Below, piece by piece: positions 25,080 through 35,157 of a DNA stretch of 64,000 bases. The notes below the pieces were generated by a model, which was not told the DNA's origin, made no database searches, and saw nothing but the letters and a program-made list of their open reading frames with translations. The stretch's first letter is position 1; each line of letters starts with the position of its first letter. A program made the translations under genes and the position numbers. This DNA is from Lacisediminihabitans profunda. Lineage in GTDB: Bacteria > Actinomycetota > Actinomycetes > Actinomycetales > Microbacteriaceae. The stretch is taken from the NCBI RefSeq assembly GCF_008040105.1, contig NZ_VRMG01000007.1, positions 124,001 through 188,000 of the forward strand. Direction: 5' to 3'.

Positions 25080-26444
25080 GTGGCCAAAGTCCAGTCGAAT
25101 TTCCGATGCTCCGAGTGCGGCTGGACTACCCTCAAGTGGGCCGGCCGCTGCGGCGAGTGCCAGTCCTGGGGCACAGTCGTAGACGTTCTGGATGCCGCGC
25201 CGAGCCGCTTCGTTCGGCCTGCCACGGTGAGCGAGGCGCGAGCGGCCAGGCCGATCACCGCGATCAGCGCCGACGAGGTCGCACACTGGCCGAGCGGCAT
25301 CGGCGAGTTCGACCGGGTGCTCGGCGGCGGCATCGTGCCGGGCGCCACCATCCTGCTCAGCGGCGAGCCGGGGGTCGGAAAATCCACCCTGCTGCTCGAG
25401 GTGGCCTCGAAGGCCGCGGCCGGCGGCATGCGGGTGCTCTACGTGACCGCCGAGGAGTCGGTGAGCCAGGTGCGACTGCGGGCCCAGCGCACCGGGGCGC
25501 TGCAGCCCGAGCTCTTCCTCGCCGCCGAGACCGACTTGGCCACCATCCTCGGCCACATCGACCAGGTGCAACCCCACCTGCTCATCGTCGACTCGGTGCA
25601 GACCGTCTCCAGTTCGCTCACCGACGGCCTCGCCGGCGGGCCGGCGCAGGTGCGGGAGGTGGCCTCCACGCTCATCCGCGTCTCGAAGGACCGCAACCTG
25701 CCGGTGCTGCTCGTGGGCCATGTCACCAAGGACGGCTCGATCGCCGGCCCGCGCCTGCTCGAACACCTCGTGGATGTCGTGTGCCAGTTCGAGGGCGACC
25801 GGCAGACCGCCCTGCGCTTCGTGCGCGCCCACAAGAACCGATTCGGATCCACGGATGAGGTGGGCTGCTTCGAGATGACCGGGGACGGCATCGCCGAGGT
25901 GGCCGACCCCAGCGGGCTGTTCCTCTCCCGGGGAACGGGCGCGCTCTTCGGACCGGTGAGCGGCACCTGCGTCACGGTGGCCGCCGACGGACGGCGGGCC
26001 CTGCCGGTGGAGGTGCAGGCGCTGATCGTGAAGACCTCGGCGCCGAACCCGCGCCGGGTCACCAACGGAGTCGACTCGTCCCGGGTGGCGATGCTACTCG
26101 CCGTGCTGGAGCGCCGGGCGGGGATGAAGCTCAGCGAACACGACGTGTACGTGTCCACCGTCGGCGGCATCCGCCTGACGGAGCCCGGCGCCGACCTCGC
26201 GATCGCGCTTGCGATCGCCAGCGCCTACAGCAACAAGGCCTTTCCGCCCACCCTCGTCGCCGTGGGCGAGATCAGCCTCGCCGGGGAGATCCGGCCGGTC
26301 TCTCAGGCCAAGCAGCGCATCGCCGAGGCGCGCCGGCTCGGCTTCACGACCGTGATCGACGCGGACCTGGGCCACCTGCGGGAGGCGATGCGCAAGGCAT
26401 TCGCGAGCGCGGTCGTCGAACAGGCGGACGTGCCGGCCTTCTAG
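25080..26444 (+). CDS. radA: DNA repair protein RadA
   Basis: A 454-residue RadA/Sms recombination ATPase that drives branch migration. It has an N-terminal four-cysteine zinc finger (CSECGW...CGECQSWG, residues 9-30), Walker A GEPGVGKST near 100, the RadA motif KNRFGSTDEVG near 258, and a C-terminal Lon-like domain (LSEHDVYVSTVGGIRLTEPG). The length matches the family. The start is a GTG at 25080. Its stop overlaps that of the convergent methyltransferase by 4 bases. Confidence 0.95.
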   Translation: MAKVQSNFRCSECGWTTLKWAGRCGECQSWGTVVDVLDAAPSRFVRPATVSEARAARPITAISADEVAHWPSGIGEFDRVLGGGIVPGATILLSGEPGVGKSTLLLEVASKAAAGGMRVLYVTAEESVSQVRLRAQRTGALQPELFLAAETDLATILGHIDQVQPHLLIVDSVQTVSSSLTDGLAGGPAQVREVASTLIRVSKDRNLPVLLVGHVTKDGSIAGPRLLEHLVDVVCQFEGDRQTALRFVRAHKNRFGSTDEVGCFEMTGDGIAEVADPSGLFLSRGTGALFGPVSGTCVTVAADGRRALPVEVQALIVKTSAPNPRRVTNGVDSSRVAMLLAVLERRAGMKLSEHDVYVSTVGGIRLTEPGADLAIALAIASAYSNKAFPPTLVAVGEISLAGEIRPVSQAKQRIAEARRLGFTTVIDADLGHLREAMRKAFASAVVEQADVPAF

Positions 26445-27349
26445 CCGCGAACGGTCGCGGCGATCGCCGCGACCTGCGTCGGTCCGACCCGGCAGCATCC
26501 GCCCACCGCGGCCGCCCCCGCCGCGATCCACTCCCGCACGAGTTCGTGCGGAAACTCGGCCGATCCCATCCAGCGCCGGTTCTTGGCGTCCCACTGCTCG
26601 CCCGAGTTCGGGTAGACGATCACCGGCTTGTCAGTGACCTGGCGCGCGGCGGCAATGGCCGTGGCCACGTCGTGCGGGTCGGTGCAGTTGACGCCGACCG
26701 CCACGACCTCGGCGGGATCGGAGGCGATGCGGTAGGCCTCGACGAGCGAGTCGCCCGAGCGCAGTGCCCCGAACGCCGACGTCAGCGAGATCCAGGCCGG
26801 CTTGCCGGTGCCGGCGATCTCCAGCGCGACTGCCTCGGCCTCCGCCAGCGAGGGGATCGTCTCCACCGCGAGCAGGTCGGCCGCCGACGCGGCGAGCACC
26901 TGGATGCGGCGCCGATGCCACTGCCTCAACTGCGGCACCGTGAGGCCGTAGTCGCCGCTGTACTCCGATCCGTCGGCGAGCATTGCGCCGTATGGACCGA
27001 CGGAGGCGGCGACCCAGGCAGGCCTGCCGTGCGCCTCCTCCCGGGTGGCGTCTCGCGCCTCGATCGCGAGGCGCACGCTGCTGCGCAGAACAGCGTCCGC
27101 CGCCGCACCGGCGTGGCCTCGCCGAGCGAGCGCCTCGTAGCTCACCTGGTACGACGCCGTGATCGCCACATCCGCGCCGGCCCGGAAATACTCAGCGTGG
27201 GCGTCCCGGATCTCCGCCGGGTTCTCGAGCAGCAGCCGTGCCGACCAGAGGGTTGACGACAGGTCGTTGCCGCGCGACTCCAGCAGCGTGCCGAGTCCGC
27301 CATCGAGCACGACTCCACCCCGGGCAAGGGCAGCGGCGAAAGAGGTCAT
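26441..27349 (-). CDS. mmuM: Homocysteine S-methyltransferase
   Basis: A 302-residue zinc-dependent methyltransferase that makes methionine from homocysteine, usually with S-methylmethionine as donor. The sequence has the N-terminal VLDGGLGTLLESRG, the first zinc Cys in GVNCTDP and the Cys pair in GGCCRVGP near the C-terminus. These are the Pfam S-methyl_trans features, and the length is that of MmuM rather than MetH. No SAM riboswitch is visible in the short upstream gap. Confidence 0.88.
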   Translation of the reverse strand: MTSFAAALARGGVVLDGGLGTLLESRGNDLSSTLWSARLLLENPAEIRDAHAEYFRAGADVAITASYQVSYEALARRGHAGAAADAVLRSSVRLAIEARDATREEAHGRPAWVAASVGPYGAMLADGSEYSGDYGLTVPQLRQWHRRRIQVLAASAADLLAVETIPSLAEAEAVALEIAGTGKPAWISLTSAFGALRSGDSLVEAYRIASDPAEVVAVGVNCTDPHDVATAIAAARQVTDKPVIVYPNSGEQWDAKNRRWMGSAEFPHELVREWIAAGAAAVGGCCRVGPTQVAAIAATVRG

Positions 27350-27411
27350 GCACCGAGCCTATTGAGCCGCGGGAGCGTCGGCCAGTTCAGGAAGAGCTGG
27401 TTCCGGAAGGG

Positions 27412-28032
27412 CTACTTCAGGATGAACTGCGAGGTCTGCTTCGACGCGAGCGGGCCCATCTTCACGCTGAGGTGGTAGCTCGCGCCTCCCGCCGTCACGG
27501 GCGGCCGCGTCTTCTGGCAGGTGGCGGCGGCGGAGCGGGTGCGATCCCACGGGATCGGCGGGGTCGTGATCGCCACGTTCGGCTTGAGGGTGGATGGCGC
27601 GTCGACCGGGGCCGACTGGCAGTCCTTGGAGTCCCAGATCTGCTCGGAGCCGCTCGTGATGATCAGCTCCTGCTGGGTGGAACCGAGGTTCATCGTGCAG
27701 TCCGCCTGGCCCGTGTTGGTGATCGACATGCTGATCTGGGGCTGCTCGCCGGCGGCGTAGATTGTCTTGTCCGTCACGGCGACGAGCTTGAGCTTGGCGG
27801 GGACGCAGGCCGCGCCGGCGGCCGGCACCGGGGCGCTCGGGGAGGGGGACACCGCGCTGGAGTGCTTGCCACCCGTGGCGTCGGACTTGGGGGCCGTCGC
27901 GCCGGATCCGGGCCGCAACACGATGAGGAACACGATCACGATCACGGCGAGCGCACCGAGACCGACAATGAGCCTGCGGCGCCAGTACACCTTGGGCGGC
28001 TGGGGGCCGACAGGATTTCTAAACGTCGACAT
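27412..28032 (-). CDS. Membrane-anchored hypothetical protein with extracytoplasmic domain
   Basis: A 206-residue protein. Residues 1-20 form a charged cytoplasmic tail, about 21-41 (RLIVGLGALAVIVIVFLIVL) one membrane helix, 42-75 a Ser/Pro/Ala linker, and the rest an immunoglobulin-like beta domain (IYAAGEQPQISMSITNTGQADCTMNLG) with three or four Cys that could form disulphides. Similar DUF4232-type or uncharacterised domains are common in Microbacteriaceae. The role is unknown. The operon context is uninformative. Confidence 0.7.
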   Translation of the reverse strand: MSTFRNPVGPQPPKVYWRRRLIVGLGALAVIVIVFLIVLRPGSGATAPKSDATGGKHSSAVSPSPSAPVPAAGAACVPAKLKLVAVTDKTIYAAGEQPQISMSITNTGQADCTMNLGSTQQELIITSGSEQIWDSKDCQSAPVDAPSTLKPNVAITTPPIPWDRTRSAAATCQKTRPPVTAGGASYHLSVKMGPLASKQTSQFILK

Positions 28033-28071
28033 GCGCTAAGGCTAAGCTCGGGTCCTCGATTTGCCCGGTAT

Positions 28072-28102
28072 TTGCGGGGGCGTGTACTGTCCACCCCCGC
28101 AA
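28072..28102 (-). terminator. GC-rich hairpin downstream of the argA-type gene
   Basis: TTGCGGGGG (28072-28080) pairs perfectly with CCCCCGCAA (28094-28102) across a 13-base loop. It lies 70 bases past the acetyltransferase stop on the minus strand. There is no T-run, as is usual for high-GC actinobacterial terminators. Confidence 0.4.
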
Positions 28103-28171
28103 CTCGCGGCTCGCGACGTTCAGTGCCCTCGTCCGGAGAGCGCGAGCCCCGGGATCACCGAACCTCCCCCG

Positions 28172-28681
28172 TTAGATCCGTTTGATCATCCGAGTGTTGC
28201 CGAGGGTGTTCGGCTTCACCCGCGCGAGGTCCAGGAATTCGGCGACACCCTCGTCGGGGGAACGCACGAGCTCGAGGTACACCGCCGGGTCGATCGGCTC
28301 CTCCGTCATCGGTTCGAAGCCGTGGCGGGTGAAGAACGGCACCTCGAAGGTGAGGCAGAACAGGCGGCTGAGCCCGAGGTCCCTGGCATCCGCCTCCAGC
28401 TGCTCCATCAACGCGTGGCCGACGCCCCGGTGCAACCACTCGTCGACGACGGCGAGCGTGCGGACCTCGGCCAGATCCTGCCAGATCACGTGGAGCGCTC
28501 CGCAGCCGATGACGTTTCCCGCCTCGTCTTCGGCGATGCGGAACTCCTGGATCGCCTCGTAGAAGACGACGGAGTCCTTGCCGAGCAGGATGCGGCGCTG
28601 AACGAGCGGTTCGACGAGGGCCTGGATGAACGGAACGTCACTGGTGCGGGCGGCTCGCACGGAAAACGCGGTCTCGGACAT
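28172..28681 (-). CDS. argA: Short actinobacterial N-acetylglutamate synthase (GNAT)
   Basis: A 169-residue GNAT acetyltransferase resembling the short ArgA of mycobacteria, which starts arginine synthesis by acetylating glutamate. It shows the GNAT core VRTLAVVDEWLHRGVGHALMEQL (acetyl-CoA loop R/Q-x-x-G-x-G/A variant) and LFCLTFEVPFFTRHGFEPM. The ATG is at 28679-28681. It is divergent from the lipoprotein gene and next to clpC, an arrangement common in actinobacteria. The name rests on family resemblance. Confidence 0.78.
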   Translation of the reverse strand: MSETAFSVRAARTSDVPFIQALVEPLVQRRILLGKDSVVFYEAIQEFRIAEDEAGNVIGCGALHVIWQDLAEVRTLAVVDEWLHRGVGHALMEQLEADARDLGLSRLFCLTFEVPFFTRHGFEPMTEEPIDPAVYLELVRSPDEGVAEFLDLARVKPNTLGNTRMIKRI

Positions 28682-28806
28682 GCTCGCTACTCTCGTTTCT
28701 CCGGAGGTTTCGCAGCACGCGGCTGCACTCCGGCCCGTACGAGCCTACCGACAGCCGACTGGACGCCGATCCTCCGGAGAAACGCGTGTTGCAGACGGGG
28801 AGGCGG

Positions 28807-28883
28807 GTTAACGACGGATGGCCGGCGAGTCTCCTCGCCGGCCATCCGTGTGCTGCTGCTTACGCCTCGATCGCGGCGACCGG
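28807..28883. repeat. 77-bp direct repeat, left copy (duplicated clpC 3' end)
   Basis: Identical to 29629-29705. It contains the GATGGCCGGCGAG/CTCGCCGGCCATC terminator hairpin (28817-28846) and the last eight codons plus stop of clpC, here without the rest of the gene. The two copies bracket the lipoprotein cassette at an offset of 822 bp. Confidence 0.9.
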
Positions 28884-29005
28884 GGCTCGAGATCTCGACT
28901 GACTTTGTCACGATTCGAACACTCTTGGCTCTTTGCGTTGGCAGACCGAATAAAGTGAACATTGCTTGGACAATTTGCCGCTTTCTCTGCAGAGTCGAGG
29001 ACACC

Positions 29006-29617
29006 ATGCACCGCAAATTCGTGGCGGTCTTCGCCGCCTGCTTGGTCGCCGCATCGCTGTCGGCCTGCGCCAGCTCACACGGCCCACGATCGTCGGCGCC
29101 GAGCAATGCCCCGAGTCAAGCACCAACTGCCACGGCCACGCCGATCAACGCGGCCGATCCCGCCACCTGGATCGTCTCCGAAACCGGCATCGGCCCCTTC
29201 CAGCTGGGCGCGAACCTGAAGAAGGTAACCGCGGATCTCACAGGCCTGTCCGCCGATACTAAGAATTGCCCAAACCCTAGGGCGGCGTTCTTCACCGGCA
29301 CGGATGTGGGTATCGCCGTGTTCTTCGATAGTGCGGGAAACATAGTCGGGGTGGACGCCAGCCCCACCCGCCCCCGCGGCCTCGCTGGCCCGCACACCGC
29401 ACTGGGAATCGGCTACAGCTCGACGGCAGCGGAGTTAACGACCGCCTACCCCTCGATTGAGCGAACCGACTACTATCCCGACGGTAGCTTTCCGCTCTAT
29501 ACCGTGAAGACGGCCTCAGGCTCGTGGATCACCTTCAGCGTGGACGCCGCGACTCAGGCGGTCGGCAGCATCGGAGTCTGGCCGGGCACAAGACCACCCT
29601 ACGAATACTGCGGGTAG
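29006..29617 (+). CDS. Putative lipoprotein carried between clpC-end repeats
   Basis: A 203-residue secreted protein: signal peptide HRKFVAVFAACLVAASLSAC with a lipobox-like LSAC (Cys 20), a Ser/Ala/Pro-rich linker to about 45, then a domain beginning TWIVSETGIGPFQLGANLKK with motifs TDVGIAVFF and SGSWITFSV. No known family is recognised. The ATG at 29006 follows GAGG. A candidate promoter (TTGGCT 28925-28930, 18 bases, AATAAA 28949-28954) lies in the AT-richer leader. Gene and leader lie entirely between two copies of the clpC 3' end and run opposite to clpC, suggesting acquired DNA. Confidence 0.7.
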   Translation: MHRKFVAVFAACLVAASLSACASSHGPRSSAPSNAPSQAPTATATPINAADPATWIVSETGIGPFQLGANLKKVTADLTGLSADTKNCPNPRAAFFTGTDVGIAVFFDSAGNIVGVDASPTRPRGLAGPHTALGIGYSSTAAELTTAYPSIERTDYYPDGSFPLYTVKTASGSWITFSVDAATQAVGSIGVWPGTRPPYEYCG

Positions 29618-29628
29618 CAGGCGCCGCC

Positions 29629-29681
29629 GTTAACGACGGATGGCCGGCGAGTCTCCTCGCCGGCCATCCGTGTGCTGCTGC

Positions 29682-29705
<24 letters not shown>
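29629..29705. repeat. 77-bp direct repeat, right copy (native clpC 3' end)
   Basis: Identical to 28807-28883. This copy is continuous with the clpC reading frame. Sequence identity ends abruptly at 29706. Confidence 0.9.
29639..29668 (-). terminator. clpC terminator hairpin
   Basis: Perfect 13-bp stem GATGGCCGGCGAG/CTCGCCGGCCATC with a 4-base loop, 14 bases past the clpC stop codon. The duplicate at 28817-28846 could terminate transcription from the other side of the cassette. Confidence 0.65.
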
Positions 29706-32168
<2,463 letters not shown>

Positions 32169-32246
32169 TTTGACTCCTATGGCACCGTGCAGGGTTGGCG
32201 CCGTTATAGAGAGAGTAACGAGGCAACCCTGCGTTTACTGCCCTTG

Positions 32247-32260
32247 TTCGCCGTAGGCGT
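32247..32260 (-). promoter_or_regulatory. Candidate ClgR box upstream of clpC
   Basis: On the minus strand CGCCTACGGCG fits the core CGCYNANRGCG of the ClgR consensus, with AAC following as expected. It lies about 80-90 bases before the clpC start. ClgR activates clpC and clpP genes in corynebacteria and mycobacteria, so this assignment is an inference from the motif. Confidence 0.5.
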
Positions 32261-32293
32261 GACGGTATCCACAGGCCCCTTTCCCAAAACTTT

Positions 32294-32376
32294 CCGAAAA
32301 CGCAGGAGATCCGCCGCCAAACGCCTTTCCGCGCGGGATTCCCTGCCGGTCGATGGCGGATCTCCTGCGTTTTCGG
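32294..32376. repeat. Palindromic element, copy 1 (83 bp)
   Basis: The outer arms begin CCGAAAACGCAGGAGAT and extend to a perfect 22-bp inverted repeat (32294-32315 with 32355-32376) around a 39-base centre. It lies between clpC and the small membrane-protein gene. Related copies are at 33111-33207 and 47132-47215. Confidence 0.85.
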
Positions 32377-32409
32377 AGCTTGCCTCACGGCATCCCGAGG
32401 CGGTACATT

Positions 32410-32422
32410 AACGATTATCGTT
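32410..32422. promoter_or_regulatory. Palindromic operator before the small membrane/HTH gene pair
   Basis: AACGAT-T-ATCGTT is a perfect 6-1-6 palindrome 27 bases before the first gene, followed by further TATCGAT and TGTCGTTA half-site-like words (32425-32439). It probably binds the small HTH protein encoded second in the operon. Confidence 0.5.
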
Positions 32423-32448
32423 GTTATCGATTGTCGTTAGGGGTTCGC

Positions 32449-32709
32449 ATGCTACAGACCGACCAACTCGCCGGACCCGGATGGACCGCCGCCCGCGTCG
32501 TCGTCTGGGCGTTCCTCGTGCTCGCCGTGCTCGCGGGACTCGGCTTCTGGCCGATTCTCGGAGTGATGGATGGCACGCCTCTCGGCATCGGGATCGCCAT
32601 CGTCGCCGTCGCCGTCGCGTTCCGCCACGGAGAGCGGCTTCAGGCGCGATCGGAACGCCTGCTGCGGGACAAGTTGAAGCTGCAGCGCGACACCGAGGGA
32701 CTCGTGTGA
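32449..32709 (+). CDS. Small membrane protein of an HTH-linked pair
   Basis: An 86-residue protein with two membrane helices (about residues 16-36, VVVWAFLVLAVLAGLGFWPI, and 44-60, PLGIGIAIVAVAVAF) and a basic C-terminal tail. It overlaps the following Cro/C1-type gene by 3 bases or fewer. This resembles the widespread pairing of a small DUF2975-like membrane protein with a YozG-like regulator, though the protein is shorter than DUF2975. The function is unknown. AGGGG lies upstream of the ATG. Confidence 0.65.
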   Translation: MLQTDQLAGPGWTAARVVVWAFLVLAVLAGLGFWPILGVMDGTPLGIGIAIVAVAVAFRHGERLQARSERLLRDKLKLQRDTEGLV

Positions 32710-32921
32710 TGGATGACGCCACGGGCATCCACTGCCGGCTCGACGAACTGCTCGGGGAGAGGGGGATGACCCTCACCCGGCTGAGCGAACTCGTGGGCGT
32801 GAGCATCGTCAACCTCTCGGTGCTCAAGAACGACCGGGCGCGCGCCATCCGCTATTCGACGCTTGCCGCGATCTGCCGGGCACTGGACTGCGAGGTCGGG
32901 GAGTTGCTCGTCGTCGCGTGA
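32709..32921 (+). CDS. Cro/C1-type (YozG-like) small transcriptional regulator
   Basis: A 70-residue single-domain helix-turn-helix protein: RLDELLGERGMTLTRLSELV, VSIVNLSVLKNDRARAIR, then ALDCEVGELL, as in the HTH_26/YozG family. The ATG overlaps the stop of the small membrane-protein gene, indicating co-translation. These pairs usually autoregulate. The AACGATTATCGTT palindrome ahead of the operon is the likely operator. Confidence 0.8.
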   Translation: MDDATGIHCRLDELLGERGMTLTRLSELVGVSIVNLSVLKNDRARAIRYSTLAAICRALDCEVGELLVVA

Positions 32922-32978
32922 GAGTGTGGACGCCGTCCTGTCCCCGCGACGCCGCCCGGCCACGCCGCTCCAGCCCGT

Positions 32979-33032
32979 GAGTGGGCAAAAGTGCACCTTC
33001 CCAGCGCTCGTTGGCGCCAATTTTGCCCACTC
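32979..33032. repeat. Inverted repeat, 12-bp perfect arms
   Basis: GAGTGGGCAAAA (32979-32990) pairs with TTTTGCCCACTC (33021-33032) around 30 bases containing GTGCACCTT and GGCGCC. It is intergenic and adjacent to palindromic element copy 2. Only one copy is in the window. It could be a terminator-like structure or another dispersed repeat. Confidence 0.5.
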
Positions 33033-33110
33033 GACCTCCAAGTGCACCGATTTCCGCGCACGGCGCGCCCCGCATCCAGGGCGCCCCGCACCCCCTCCCG
33101 CATCCCGCAT

Positions 33111-33207
33111 CCCGCATCCGAAAACGCAGGAGATTCGCCGGGAACTGCTGCATGGCGCGGCATTTCGCTTCGTTCGATGGAGGATCTCCTGCGTTTTCGG
33201 ATGCGGG
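33111..33207. repeat. Palindromic element, copy 2
   Basis: The core is 33118-33200 (83 bp), with arms CCGAAAACGCAGGAGAT and ATCTCCTGCGTTTTCGG. Symmetry extends outward another 7 bases (CCCGCAT/ATGCGGG). It lies between the YozG-like gene and the TetR gene. Its interior differs from copies 1 and 3 but shares TCGATGG near the right arm with copy 1. Confidence 0.85.
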
Positions 33208-33229
33208 GAGGCGGACCGGATGCGCGCCA

Positions 33230-33271
33230 GCAAATTTGCAGGTTGCGCGTTTTTGCGCGGGTGCAATAATT
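33230..33271 (+). promoter_or_regulatory. Promoter/operator region of TetR gene, leaderless type
   Basis: The perfect palindrome GCAAATTTGC (33230-33239) is followed by TTGCGC (33243-33248) and AATAAT (33265-33270), 16 bases apart. Transcription should begin at or next to the ATG at 33277. No ribosome site is visible, so translation is probably leaderless. Confidence 0.4.
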
Positions 33272-33276
33272 TAGTC

Positions 33277-33906
33277 ATGAATGATTTTGCCGAGCAGGGC
33301 ATCCGCGAGCGCAAGCGCGCCGCGACCTTCCGCACGATCTTCGAGGCGGCGGCCGAGCTCGCACTCGAGCTGGGCCTCGAGCACGCCACCGTCGACGCCA
33401 TCAGCGACCGGGCCAACGTCTCATCCCGCACCTTCTTCAATTACTTCGCGTCGAAGGAGGATGCCGTGCTCGGCATCGACTCGTCCGGCATCGGCGAAGA
33501 GGTCATCGAGCTCCTGACCGGTCACCGCACCGACGATGTGCTGCACGACGTGGCGTCGCTCGTCTACTCGGTCATCGCCGAGACGAGCGCCGGAATCGAC
33601 AAGGTCGACCTGCGAAAGCGCGTGCTCGAACGCTACCCGCAGTTGCTCACCCGCCAGATTCTGCGGGTCGCGTCCATGGAGGATCGCCTCGGACTCGTCG
33701 TGGCCGACTGGCTCGCCTCGACGCCAGGTTTCGCCGAGGACTCCGCCGAGGAACGCCAGGAGGCCGCGCAGATCCTGCTCAGCGTCTGCCTGGCCGCCAT
33801 GCGCGTCGCGATGAAGAAGTGGCCGCGCGATACCTCGGGCGACCCCCGAGAGAACTACACCCGGGCAGTCGATCTGCTCCGCACCGTGATGGAGCGAGTT
33901 TCGTGA
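33277..33906 (+). CDS. TetR-family transcriptional regulator
   Basis: A 209-residue TetR protein. The N-terminal DNA-binding domain has RERKRAATFRTIFEAAAELA, then VDAISDRANVSSRTFFNYFASKEDAV (helix-turn-helix near residues 30-50). The ligand domain ends with AAMRVAMKKWPRDTSGDPRENY. The ATG at 33277 is taken because residues upstream in the longer frame are unlike TetR N-termini. The pirin gene follows 39 bases downstream on the same strand and may be co-expressed. The inducer is unknown. Confidence 0.83.
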   Translation: MNDFAEQGIRERKRAATFRTIFEAAAELALELGLEHATVDAISDRANVSSRTFFNYFASKEDAVLGIDSSGIGEEVIELLTGHRTDDVLHDVASLVYSVIAETSAGIDKVDLRKRVLERYPQLLTRQILRVASMEDRLGLVVADWLASTPGFAEDSAEERQEAAQILLSVCLAAMRVAMKKWPRDTSGDPRENYTRAVDLLRTVMERVS

Positions 33907-33945
33907 CAACCTGCCGGGGAGAACTGACGCGCGTAGCATTTCCGC

Positions 33946-34923
33946 ATGAGCAACCTCGAGAAGCATCCGGCCGAGCTGTTCGAACGGGCGCCGATGGTGC
34001 TCACGGAGGGCGTCGAGATCCTCGAGCCGCGGGACGTGCCGCTCGGCGGTCCCCGCGCCATGAACGTGCGCCGCACGCTTCCGCAGCGCAAGCGGTCGCT
34101 CATCGGTGCCTGGTGCTTCGTTGACCATTACGGGCCGGATGTCGTGGCCGAGCGGGGCGGGATGGTCGTGCCGCCGCATCCGCACACCGGCCTGCAGACC
34201 GTGAGCTGGCTCTTCGCGGGCGAGGTAGAGCATCGTGACAGCACCGGCAGCCACGCCATGGTGCGGCCGGGCGAACTCAACCTGATGACGGCCGGCCGCG
34301 GCATCGCGCACTCCGAGGTGAGCACCGCGGAGACGACCGTGCTGCACGGTGCCCAGCTGTGGGTCGCCCTGCCTGACGCGAGTCGCGGACAGGCGCCGTT
34401 CTTCGAGCACTTCGTGCCGGAGCCCGCCACGCTCGGCGACGCCGTGCTGCGGGTCTTCATCGGCACCCTCGCCGGCCGGGTGTCGACCGCGACGACGTTC
34501 ACCGAGCTCGTCGGCGCGCAACTCGACCTGCCGGCCGGCGCCTCCGTCGACCTGCCCGTCGACCCCCGGTTCGAGCATGGCCTGCTCGTCGAGGCCGGGG
34601 AGGCCACCCTCGAGGGGACCACAGTGCCCGCGTCGCACCTCGGCTACCTCCAACCGGGCCTCGCGAGCATCCGGATCGCGGCCGGAGACCGGCCCCTTCG
34701 CGCACTGCTGATCGGCGGGGTGCCGCTCGGCGAGAGCATCGTCATGTGGTGGAACTTCATCGGGCGCAGCCACGAGGAGATCGTGCAGTTTCGGGCGGAG
34801 TGGCAGGCGGATGTGATCGCCGGCGGAACGGAAGACGGCCGCTTCGGAACCGTGCGCGGCTACGACGGCCGAGCGCTGCCCGCCCCCGAGCTGCCCAACG
34901 TGCGGTTGCGCCCCCGGGACTAG
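33946..34923 (+). CDS. Pirin family protein
   Basis: A 325-residue bicupin of the pirin family. The metal-binding set is visible: PHPHTGLQT (two His) near residue 80 and GRGIAHSE (His and Glu) near 122, followed by the QLWVALP strand and a pirin C-terminal domain ending in a SHEEIVQFRAEW helix. Pirins bind Fe and some show quercetin 2,3-dioxygenase activity. Others bind regulatory proteins, so the exact role is open. It lies downstream of a TetR regulator. Confidence 0.88.
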   Translation: MSNLEKHPAELFERAPMVLTEGVEILEPRDVPLGGPRAMNVRRTLPQRKRSLIGAWCFVDHYGPDVVAERGGMVVPPHPHTGLQTVSWLFAGEVEHRDSTGSHAMVRPGELNLMTAGRGIAHSEVSTAETTVLHGAQLWVALPDASRGQAPFFEHFVPEPATLGDAVLRVFIGTLAGRVSTATTFTELVGAQLDLPAGASVDLPVDPRFEHGLLVEAGEATLEGTTVPASHLGYLQPGLASIRIAAGDRPLRALLIGGVPLGESIVMWWNFIGRSHEEIVQFRAEWQADVIAGGTEDGRFGTVRGYDGRALPAPELPNVRLRPRD

Positions 34924-34935
34924 ATGCCGATCCGC

Positions 34936-35124
34936 TCAGGCCTCGCGCGTATCCGGTTTCGGCTGGTTGAGCCTGGCGCGTTCCTCGGCCTCGATCTCGG
35001 CGTAGACCTTGCGCTCCGTGCGGTCGGCGCGCAAGATCGACCGCATCACGAGCCAGAAGATGAGGCCGACGAGAATGGTCGGCGTCACGGAAAAGAGCGC
35101 GCCCCACCAGAAGTTCTCGATCAC
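34936..35124 (-). CDS. Small single-helix membrane protein
   Basis: A 62-residue protein: MIENFWWGALFSVTPTILVG with a membrane helix over residues 6-28, then a basic/acidic amphipathic tail (RSILRADRTERKVYAEIEAE). It resembles small uncharacterised Microbacteriaceae proteins encoded near lysS. The function is unknown. It is 33 bases downstream of another tiny membrane protein and lysS on the same strand, so it is probably part of their transcript. Confidence 0.6.
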   Translation of the reverse strand: MIENFWWGALFSVTPTILVGLIFWLVMRSILRADRTERKVYAEIEAEERARLNQPKPDTREA

Positions 35125-35157
35125 CAGACCAGAATACGTCCTCCCGCTGGGAGAGGA

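Noticed and set aside
27350-27411. SAM riboswitch or T-box ahead of the homocysteine methyltransferase gene
   Set aside because: Only about 60 bases separate it from the upstream gene and no conserved riboswitch core is visible.
28687-29106. Minus-strand frame crossing the 77-bp repeat and the lipoprotein leader
   Set aside because: It is formed by reading through the duplicated clpC end and contains no domain. The plus-strand lipoprotein with signal peptide and lipobox is far better supported.
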